Source: Ruminococcaceae bacterium UBA1785 (GTDB taxonomy: Bacteria; Bacillota; Clostridia; Oscillospirales; Acutalibacteraceae). Taken from it: 12,638 bases of DNA. Every line of letters begins with the position of its first letter. Positions within the stretch are counted from its first letter, which is position 1. Under the pieces are notes generated by a model, which saw only the letters and a program-made list of their open reading frames with translations, ran no database searches and was not told where the DNA came from. The stretch spans positions 1 through 12,638 of the forward strand of contig DCGF01000073.1 in the NCBI GenBank assembly GCA_002314555.1, read 5' to 3'. Position numbers and translations under genes: made by a program. This document shows positions 7,092-12,638 of this stretch, in pieces.

Positions 7092-8630
7092 ATGGACTTT
7101 GAAAAGAGATATAGAATCTTACTTGTAGATGATTCCGAATTAAACCGTTCCATACTTTCCGATATTCTTGGGGAAGAATTTGAAATAATTGAGGCTTGTG
7201 ATGGTTTAGAGGCTGTCTCATATCTTGAGCAGCACTCTGCAGAAGTTTCTATAATGCTTCTTGATATGGTTATGCCTACTATGGACGGCATGGCTGTTCT
7301 TGACGTAATGAATAAGAAGCATTGGATTGACGACGTTCCTGTTGTTGTTATCTCTGCCGACCATCAGCCTGAGAATGTTGAAAAGGCATATAGACTCGGA
7401 GCTACAGACTTCATCTTTAGACCTTTCGACTCATACATAGTTTACAGACGCGTTGTTAACACTATCATGCTTTACTCAAAGCAGAAGAGACTTGAAGAGC
7501 TTGTAACAGATCAGGTTTATGAGCGTTCAAAGAACAACCGTATGCTTATCTCAGTTCTCTCTCACATCGTTGAATTCAGAAACGGTGAGAGCGGTGCACA
7601 CTGCCTTAATATCAACACTATCACAGAAAAACTTCTCACAACTCTTATTGCTAAAACTAATGCTTATAATATTTCTAGAGCAGACATCCCTATTATTTGT
7701 ACTGCTTCTTCACTTCACGATATCGGTAAAATCGCTATCCCTGAGACCATCCTTAACAAACCTGGCAGACTCACAGACGAAGAGTTTGCTATCATGAAGA
7801 CTCACTCTATGGAAGGCGCTAAGATGCTTAACGCTGTTCCTCTTGGCGGAGAAGAGCCTCTCATCAAACGTGCATACGAAATCGCACGTTGGCACCACGA
7901 GCGCTTCGACGGACGTGGATATCCAGACGGCCTTACAGGTGATAGGATTCCTATCGCAGCTCAGGTAGTTTCTATCGCAGACGTTTATGATGCACTTACA
8001 TCAGAACGTTGCTATAAAGCTGCATATTCACACGAAAAAGCTCTTGAAATGATCATGAACGGCGAATGTGGACAGTTTAATCCACTCCTCCTTGAATGTC
8101 TTCAGGAAATCGCTCCAAGTCTTAAGGAAGATCTCGGTAAAGAGACCGCTCTCTTCGAGCAGACAAATAAAGACCTTAAGAACATCACAAGCGAACTCTT
8201 CAGTAATCCTGACCTCGCAGGTTCTAACCGTTCACTTCAGCTTCTTGAGAGCGAGCGTGAAAAATTCAGATTCTTCTGGGATAAGACAAACGAAGTATTC
8301 TTTGAGTACTATGCTGAATCATCAGTTCTCTCCTTCTCACACGGAGCAGCTTATCTCGTTGATGGCGGCAGCATGATTGTTGACCCACTCAAACCTGGTT
8401 TCTTTGATGATAGACTTAATGCTATCGTAGCTCTCGAGCTCGACAAAGCTATGTCTTTAACATCTTATGAATATACAGACTTTAAATCCGAAGTTGAATG
8501 GAACGGCGCTATGTTCAGAATTGAAGGTAAGACCGTTTGGGACTTCGATGATGATGAGCCAGTTTTGACATCTCTCTATGGCCGTGCTTATAGAGCAGAA
8601 AAGGTAGGTGCAGATATTTATGACAATTAA
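7092..8630 (+). CDS. Response regulator with HD-GYP phosphodiesterase domain (REC-HD-GYP-PAS-like)
   Basis: A predicted phosphorylation-controlled cyclic-di-GMP phosphodiesterase of 512 residues. The open frame extends to a TTG at 7053, but AAGGAGGG just before ATG 7092 fixes the start. REC (about 6-125): acidic pair Asp13/Asp14, phosphoacceptor Asp58, Ser89; the normally conserved Lys is Arg110 (FRPF). HD-GYP (about 150-345): His170, His209-Asp210 of the HD pair, His238, His268-His269, the GYP triplet at 276-278 and Asp297; all the expected metal ligands appear present, so catalysis is likely. A C-terminal region of about 120 residues (390-505) has a PAS-like look, inferred only. Hpt gene follows with an 11-base overlap. 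The kinase upstream on the other strand is the probable partner. Soluble, cytoplasmic. Confidence 0.93.
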   Translation: MDFEKRYRILLVDDSELNRSILSDILGEEFEIIEACDGLEAVSYLEQHSAEVSIMLLDMVMPTMDGMAVLDVMNKKHWIDDVPVVVISADHQPENVEKAYRLGATDFIFRPFDSYIVYRRVVNTIMLYSKQKRLEELVTDQVYERSKNNRMLISVLSHIVEFRNGESGAHCLNINTITEKLLTTLIAKTNAYNISRADIPIICTASSLHDIGKIAIPETILNKPGRLTDEEFAIMKTHSMEGAKMLNAVPLGGEEPLIKRAYEIARWHHERFDGRGYPDGLTGDRIPIAAQVVSIADVYDALTSERCYKAAYSHEKALEMIMNGECGQFNPLLLECLQEIAPSLKEDLGKETALFEQTNKDLKNITSELFSNPDLAGSNRSLQLLESEREKFRFFWDKTNEVFFEYYAESSVLSFSHGAAYLVDGGSMIVDPLKPGFFDDRLNAIVALELDKAMSLTSYEYTDFKSEVEWNGAMFRIEGKTVWDFDDDEPVLTSLYGRAYRAEKVGADIYDN

Positions 8631-8970
8631 AGAATGTTACGCATTAATAGGTGCTGATTACGAAGGCGTTGTTGCTCGTCTTTGCGGTGAAGCTAGAGTA
8701 CAGAAATTCATTCCAAAATTTGTTGATGACCCTACTTATGCTGATTTAATCAAAGGCTTTGATGAGCAGAACTGGGAACTTGCTTTTAGAGCTGCTCATA
8801 CTATGAAAGGCATCTGCGCAAACTTCGGTTTCACAAAGCTTCAGACATCATCTTCAGATCTCTGTGAGATGCTTCGTCCAGGAGTTTATAACGAAGCTGC
8901 TCCTGCACAACTCGAAATAGTAAAAGCTGATTATGCTGCTACTATCGACGCTCTTTCAAAGATTGACTAA
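8620..8970 (+). CDS. Stand-alone histidine phosphotransfer (Hpt) protein
   Basis: A 116-residue, mostly helical Hpt domain that shuttles phosphate between receiver domains. The conserved segment AAHTMKGICANFG (58-70) carries the phosphorylatable His60, with the Lys63-Gly64 and Phe/Gly positions typical of the family. The frame is open to a GTG at 8608, but ATG at 8620 is preferred; AGGTAGGTG lies 9-17 bases upstream inside the HD-GYP gene. The two frames overlap by 11 bases (8620-8630), suggesting coupled translation. It provides the step missing from the hybrid kinase encoded divergently, so it most likely carries phosphate from kinase Asp495 to Asp58 of the HD-GYP regulator. Followed directly by a strong terminator. 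Confidence 0.92.
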   Translation: MTIKECYALIGADYEGVVARLCGEARVQKFIPKFVDDPTYADLIKGFDEQNWELAFRAAHTMKGICANFGFTKLQTSSSDLCEMLRPGVYNEAAPAQLEIVKADYAATIDALSKID

Positions 8971-8975
8971 ACTAA

Positions 8976-9011
8976 AAGGACCAAAGCTTTAAGCTTTGGT
9001 CCTTAATTTTT
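8976..9011. terminator. Bidirectional intrinsic terminator
   Basis: A perfect 12-bp stem (AAGGACCAAAGC / GCTTTGGTCCTT) closes a 5-base loop, ending at 9004 and followed on the plus strand by AATTTTT. On the minus strand the same hairpin is followed by TTTTAGTTT. It therefore serves both convergent genes: the Hpt gene ending at 8970 and the radical SAM gene ending at 9010. Confidence 0.92.
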
Positions 9012-9918
9012 AACTTCTAAGAAAATCTTCTAAATTCCAATTTTCAAAATCTGGAATAAAACTTTCCTCTGCAGCCTCGCCCTCTTGGACGAAGGCTTTT
9101 GTTATACCCAAATCACAGGCAAAATCTATTACCTCGTCATATTCCTCTTTTAATAATTTCCTTTTAAGTTCTGAAAAATCTTTATTTTTTAACTTCTCCT
9201 CTTTTTCAAGTACAGGAAGTAGAGGCGTGTACTGACTCATAATACTTATGTATATATTATCCCCATACGTCTCATATAGATATTTAAGTACAGCTTTTGA
9301 ATCTTCAACACATCCAGGAAGGACTAAGTGTCGGGCTATAAGCCCAGGATCTTTTCCTTCAACTTGTCTATACATCTCTTTAATAGCTTCTTTTGCGACA
9401 TCAAAATAGTCAGGCGCGTTTGAATATAGCTTTGAAAGTTCCGGACTCACATACTTTAAGTCAGGTAGATATATATCTACAAGTCCGTTTAAGTACCTGA
9501 TAGTATCTACTGATTCATATGAGCTAGTGTTATAAACGATGGGAATAGAGAGACCCTCTCGCTTTGCTTTGATAAGCGCTCCGCGAATTTCCGGCACAAA
9601 ATGTGTCGCAGTCACAAGGTTGATGTTCTTTGCGCCTTTTTCCTCTAGGTGGAGGAAAATGCTGCAAAGCTCATCCACTGTGACTACTTGGCCGTTTGTG
9701 CCGTCAGCTATGTTGTGGTTCTGGCAAAAGACACAGTGGAGCGGACATCCGCTAAAGAAAACTGTGCCAGAACCCGTGTCGCCTGAAATAGGTGGCTCCT
9801 CCCACATATGAAGGCTCGCGCGTGCGACACGAATCTCATTCGTCTCACCGCACACGCCTTTTTCACCGAGATTTCTATTCACTTTGCAACCACGAGGGCA
9901 CAAATTACAATAATCCAT
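9010..9918 (-). CDS. PflX-like radical SAM iron-sulfur protein
   Basis: A 302-residue radical SAM enzyme homologous to pyruvate formate-lyase activating enzymes (COG1313-like, PflX; from memory). The SAM-cluster motif is Cx3Cx2C at Cys58, Cys62 and Cys65 (SGCPLHCVFCQN). A second cysteine group at the N-terminus (Cys4, Cys7, Cys11, Cys23; CNLCPRGC and GVCGE) is the family hallmark and probably binds another metal or cluster. The substrate of PflX proteins is not established; activation of a glycyl-radical enzyme is one possibility, but no such enzyme is encoded here. Its ATG shares the A with the upstream stop codon in TAATG, so translation is likely coupled to the DUF3783 gene. Ends at the bidirectional terminator. 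Expected oxygen-sensitive, fitting an anaerobe. Confidence 0.92.
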   Translation of the reverse strand: MDYCNLCPRGCKVNRNLGEKGVCGETNEIRVARASLHMWEEPPISGDTGSGTVFFSGCPLHCVFCQNHNIADGTNGQVVTVDELCSIFLHLEEKGAKNINLVTATHFVPEIRGALIKAKREGLSIPIVYNTSSYESVDTIRYLNGLVDIYLPDLKYVSPELSKLYSNAPDYFDVAKEAIKEMYRQVEGKDPGLIARHLVLPGCVEDSKAVLKYLYETYGDNIYISIMSQYTPLLPVLEKEEKLKNKDFSELKRKLLKEEYDEVIDFACDLGITKAFVQEGEAAEESFIPDFENWNLEDFLRS

Positions 9919-10289
9919 TACTTATTCATCTGCTCATGTTCTTCTTTGATTTGCTTTGCAAGTTCTGCTGCCGTCCAAGATTTGTTGGTCTCTGTCACCA
10001 TAGCTTTATATGGAATATCAAGACCGTTGTTCCTGAGAGCCTTTAAAAACTTATCAAGTTCTGTTCCAGGGAATCCATAGAGAACCAAAAGCTCATCTGA
10101 AAAATCTACATCTTTACTGTCAGTCTCTACAGACTGAAGACCTACAAGTTCCCCAACTGGCTTCTTTAAATCCTCTTTACCCGGACGCTTTATTTTTAGT
10201 CCTTGTTTTCTACTGATAGAGTCAATTTTTTCAAATCTCTCATCAGTAAAATTATAGCAAAGGACTGTTCCTGCTATACGAATTTTCAT
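9918..10289 (-). CDS. DUF3783 family protein
   Basis: A 123-residue soluble protein of unknown function. The C-terminal half resembles DUF3783 (about 66-120): LLVLYGF (67-73), a helix with LDKFLKAL (78-85), then a TETNKSW stretch (99-105) and a charged helical tail with Glu-His near 117-118. The N-terminal half (MKIRIAGTVLCYNF) resembles a small beta strand module. It sits between a membrane acyltransferase (ATGA overlap at 10286-10289) and a PflX-like radical SAM gene (TAATG), so it belongs to a three-gene transcript. Function cannot be stated from sequence. Confidence 0.85.
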   Translation of the reverse strand: MKIRIAGTVLCYNFTDERFEKIDSISRKQGLKIKRPGKEDLKKPVGELVGLQSVETDSKDVDFSDELLVLYGFPGTELDKFLKALRNNGLDIPYKAMVTETNKSWTAAELAKQIKEEHEQMNK

Positions 10290-11305
10290 TTCTCTTCACC
10301 CTTCAACAGCCCTGTGTATTTTACCTTCATAAGTTTATTAAATGGTTTCGCAAGTGGTGGCCATGAGAGTATGAGTGCAAGCACCACAGCGGAGAGAAGG
10401 AATACCACTGGTCCCCAAACCGGTCCGAGATTATCCATAACAAGTGCGCCAAAACCAACATCCATAAGTACATAGAGAATTGGTCTATGGAAGAAATATA
10501 TAGGAAGTGTTGCAGCACCTATGTACGACATCTTATTCTGCCTATTTGGAATAAGACAGATGATAGCGGCTGATAAAACAGCAGATGCGAAATACCAGCC
10601 AAGTCTGATAATTGGTCCAAGATTTGATGCTGGGAAAGCCGCATATTCTCGTCTTCCAACAAATACTGGGCGAAGAGAATAAAGTGCATCTCTAAAGATG
10701 AATGCAAAAACAACTAAAGCAATCAAAAGAAGTACTGATACGACTTTCATCCAAGACTTTCTAGTCTTCTCGATTATCTTATTTGCATCTAGATAGAATC
10801 CAAAGAGGAAGAAAGGATAGAAAACAATAATTCTAGAGAGACAAAGTACATCTCCAACCCCGTCTATATATCCAACAAGAAGTGATGAAACTACACTTAT
10901 TATCATCATAGGAACAGGTTTAACATTTCTAAAGCAGTAGGTCATACAAAGCCACATTGCCATAGCGAGCATGTACCAAGGAATGCCCGATTCAGAAAAC
11001 AAATTAAAATGGCTGTCATGGCCAAACGAAATTCTCTCAATATAAATAATTAGTTTTAACAAAACATAAAGAATTAAATATGAGATAATCTTATTCACCT
11101 GGAGTTTGTCATCTTTATATCTTGTAAAAAGACCGGATACGAAGATAAACAAAGGCATGTGAACAGAATAGATAATAGAGAACATGCTCTGCATTATCTC
11201 GTTACTTCCTGTAAACTGAGTAACAAAATGTCCCATTACAACAAGAATAATAAGGAGCGCTTTTACATTGTCCCAAAGATATACTCTTTGCTTTGTCTCA
11301 GGCAT
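10286..11305 (-). CDS. Membrane acyltransferase, family 3
   Basis: A 339-residue multi-pass membrane protein of the acyltransferase-3 superfamily (members O-acetylate cell-envelope sugars or peptidoglycan). The frame is open to a TTG at 11344, but GGAGG six bases before ATG 11305 sets the start. The first helix ends in the family GH motif (VVMGHF, His26), followed by SVHMPLFIFVSG (47-58) and Arg62; about ten helices are predicted, and a late FFHRP segment marks the last third. No SGNH hydrolase domain follows, so it is the short form. The acyl donor and acceptor are unknown; modification of a surface polysaccharide is the usual role. It leads the three-gene group with DUF3783 and the radical SAM protein, which do not obviously share its pathway. 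Confidence 0.87.
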   Translation of the reverse strand: MPETKQRVYLWDNVKALLIILVVMGHFVTQFTGSNEIMQSMFSIIYSVHMPLFIFVSGLFTRYKDDKLQVNKIISYLILYVLLKLIIYIERISFGHDSHFNLFSESGIPWYMLAMAMWLCMTYCFRNVKPVPMMIISVVSSLLVGYIDGVGDVLCLSRIIVFYPFFLFGFYLDANKIIEKTRKSWMKVVSVLLLIALVVFAFIFRDALYSLRPVFVGRREYAAFPASNLGPIIRLGWYFASAVLSAAIICLIPNRQNKMSYIGAATLPIYFFHRPILYVLMDVGFGALVMDNLGPVWGPVVFLLSAVVLALILSWPPLAKPFNKLMKVKYTGLLKGEEK

Positions 11306-11332
11306 AATACACCTCCAAGAATTTATACAGTA

Positions 11333-11338
11333 ATTATA
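11333..11338 (-). promoter_or_regulatory. Possible -10 element for the acyltransferase operon
   Basis: A perfect TATAAT on the minus strand lies directly after the SufB terminator hairpin and about 30 bases before the acyltransferase start. No acceptable -35 hexamer was found at 16-18 bases, so this is a weak call. Confidence 0.35.
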
Positions 11339-11342
11339 CAAC

Positions 11343-11371
11343 AAAGGCTAGTAGCAATGCCACTAGCCTTT
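11343..11371 (-). terminator. Hairpin terminator after the sufB-like gene
   Basis: Perfect 10-bp arms (AAAGGCTAGT and ACTAGCCTTT) close a 9-base loop that can pair further (GC/GC around ATT). On the minus strand it is followed by CCTTTGTTGT, only moderately T-rich; on the plus strand TTTTACTTTT follows, but no plus-strand gene reads into it. It lies 10 bases after the stop codon of the sufB-like gene, so it most likely ends that operon, perhaps incompletely. Confidence 0.65.
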
Positions 11372-11380
11372 TACTTTTAA

Positions 11381-12331
11381 TTACTTAAGGAAGCCCTGGA
11401 TAATAATCTCCTCAGCCTCTTCTTCAGACATACCAAAAGTCTCAAGTTTAATAAGCTGATCGTTATTAATTTTACCAATAGCTGCCTCATGGATAATCTG
11501 TGCATCTGGATGATTTGCAGAGATAGCAGGAATAGAACTAATCTTTGCATTGTCCATAATGATAGAGTCACACTGAACATGAGCGTGACATGCGTTGTTT
11601 CCGACAGCGTTTGGATAGAAGACCTGAACAGAGTCGTCCTTACCAACTGTACGAGAGATAATCTGAGCAGATGAGCCCTCGCCGTTTAGGTTTACGACCA
11701 TATCAGTTTTAGCCTCCTGCTTACCATGTGTCATAAGACGCTCAAGTACATACATCTTAGCACCTTTTTCGAGGTTTGCTTCTGTCTTTCTGTAAGTTGA
11801 ATCAACACCCTTAATCTGAACCATATCCATCTCACAATATGAACCTTCATCCATATTAACGATAGTTGTTGGGTTCATGATACGCTTGCCGTTTCCGTCG
11901 CCTGCGCCGTAATGCTTCTCAACATATTTAACTGATGCATTCTTACCAATATGGAAAGAATGGATGCCGTCATGCTTTGATTCCTCGTCACCACAGTTAT
12001 GAATACCACAACCTGCAACGATTTCTACATTTGCTCCTTCACCGATAAAGAAGTCATTATATACAGTCTCCTGTACACCTGACTCAGTTATGATTACAGG
12101 GATGTGTACCTTTTCTGCTACAGTGAAAGGCTTGATGATAATATCGATACCTGGTTTGTCGAGTTTCTGTCTAATTTCAATGTTCTCAGTTGAAGTCTTA
12201 ACTACACCTTCACCATTTTTACGGATGTTGAAAGCTCCATCAGGAGTTCCGACCATATCTGCAATTTCTGCAAGCATTGTACGATCAGTTGGTGTAAGAG
12301 AGAGGTCAAATTTAAAATCTTTAATATCCAT
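11381..12331 (-). CDS. SufB/SufD-family Fe-S cluster scaffold (minimal SmsB type)
   Basis: A 316-residue beta-helix scaffold for iron-sulfur cluster assembly. The C-terminal region carries QCDS with Cys254, then His281-Glu282 in IHEAAIGK, and a closing acidic SEEEAEEII helix. By my alignment from memory these correspond to E. coli SufB Cys405, His433 and Glu434, residues needed for cluster formation, so this is a SufB-like rather than a SufD-like protein. It is about 180 residues shorter than E. coli SufB (495), like the short SufB of archaea and anaerobes (SMS system, SmsCB). ATG 12331 shares its A with the sufC stop in TAATG; GGGGAGG lies upstream at good spacing. No SufD, SufS or SufU gene follows before the terminator. 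Likely acts with the upstream ATPase in a SufB2C2-type complex. Confidence 0.9.
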   Translation of the reverse strand: MDIKDFKFDLSLTPTDRTMLAEIADMVGTPDGAFNIRKNGEGVVKTSTENIEIRQKLDKPGIDIIIKPFTVAEKVHIPVIITESGVQETVYNDFFIGEGANVEIVAGCGIHNCGDEESKHDGIHSFHIGKNASVKYVEKHYGAGDGNGKRIMNPTTIVNMDEGSYCEMDMVQIKGVDSTYRKTEANLEKGAKMYVLERLMTHGKQEAKTDMVVNLNGEGSSAQIISRTVGKDDSVQVFYPNAVGNNACHAHVQCDSIIMDNAKISSIPAISANHPDAQIIHEAAIGKINNDQLIKLETFGMSEEEAEEIIIQGFLK

Positions 12332-12638
12332 TATTTGCCCTCCCCTCTAAGATTACACTCACGTGAGAAACTGCCAAATTCTGAGAGGAGTCTAGGGAAG
12401 ACTTCATCCTTTGGTCCCTGGGTCTGTACCTTGCCGTTTGCAAGTACAATAATCTCATCAGCAAGCTGCATAATTCTCTCTTGGTGAGAGATGATAATTA
12501 CGCTGTTTGTCTCATTCTTTGCAAGTGTCTTAAATGTATCAACGAGCATTGTGAAGCTCCAAAGGTCAATACCTGCCTCCGGCTCATCATAGATTGCAAG
12601 GTCGAGGTTACGAGCCATAAGTGTGGCAATCTCAATAC
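12331..12638 (-). CDS. SufC-type Fe-S assembly ATPase, partial (C-terminal part)
   Basis: The last 101 residues of an ABC-type ATPase; the N-terminal part with Walker A is beyond the right edge. Visible: the run IEIATLMARNLDLAIYDEP, giving the post-signature helix and Walker B with Asp-Glu; EAGIDLWSF, the D-loop region characteristic of short SufC proteins of anaerobes; and the switch histidine in ISHQERI. SufC is a cytoplasmic ATPase that drives conformational change in the SufB scaffold, not a membrane transporter. The stop codon overlaps the sufB-like start (TAATG). The pairing with a short SufB supports a minimal SmsC identity. Confidence 0.9.
   Translation of the reverse strand, partial: IEIATLMARNLDLAIYDEPEAGIDLWSFTMLVDTFKTLAKNETNSVIIISHQERIMQLADEIIVLANGKVQTQGPKDEVFPRLLSEFGSFSRECNLRGEGK

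Noticed and set aside
9539..10080. Plus-strand frames of 84-90 codons over the radical SAM and DUF3783 genes
   Set aside because: They are antisense shadows of two well-supported genes and contain no recognisable motif.
1..12638. Mobile element, prophage, toxin-antitoxin or CRISPR content
   Set aside because: No transposase, integrase, terminal repeats, spaced direct repeats or small paired genes were found on either strand.

Overview
The window looks like a chromosomal stretch of an anaerobic, low-to-moderate GC Gram-positive bacterium of class Clostridia, plausibly near Lachnospiraceae. The evidence is indirect: strong AGGAGG-type ribosome binding sites, AT-rich intergenic DNA, a REC-HD-GYP protein of the type common in clostridial phosphorelays, a PflX-like radical SAM protein beside a DUF3783 protein, and a short SufC/SufB pair of the minimal type seen in anaerobes. 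Coding density is very high: no gene-free stretch exceeds about 170 bases. I see no tRNA, rRNA, insertion sequence, phage gene or CRISPR array.

Layout from left to right. Bases 1-2724 (minus strand) hold a metal-resistance operon: an ArsR/CadC-type metal sensor followed by a P1B-2 (Zn/Cd/Pb) efflux ATPase that runs off the left edge. Its promoter, with a TTGACT-17-TATATT core, lies in 2788-2816, and the start region is covered by a dyad of four TTGAA-YA-R octamers. Bases 2835-6924 (minus strand) hold a second operon: a hybrid histidine kinase, an ABC ATPase and a large ABC permease. Divergent from the kinase, on the plus strand at 7092-8970, are a REC-HD-GYP-(PAS-like) regulator and a stand-alone Hpt protein. 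Kinase, internal receiver, Hpt and output receiver together supply every step of a His-Asp-His-Asp phosphorelay, with predicted output in cyclic-di-GMP hydrolysis. A strong bidirectional terminator at 8976-9011 separates this block from the next.

Bases 9010-11305 (minus strand) are three tightly coupled genes: a membrane acyltransferase, a DUF3783 protein and a PflX-like radical SAM protein, joined by ATGA and TAATG overlaps. Bases 11381-12638 (minus strand) carry SufB/SmsB and the C-terminal end of SufC/SmsC, also joined by TAATG, ending in a hairpin at 11343-11371. The SufC gene runs off the right edge.

The most interesting points are the complete divergent phosphorelay whose kinase is co-transcribed with an ABC exporter, the four-octamer operator of the metal operon, the approximately 205-residue acidic, cysteine-free N-terminus of the metal ATPase (no heavy-metal-associated domain), and the minimal SufCB pair. 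None of these proves a new system from sequence alone. Several predicted open frames begin too far upstream at TTG or GTG codons; I corrected the starts from the ribosome binding sites.
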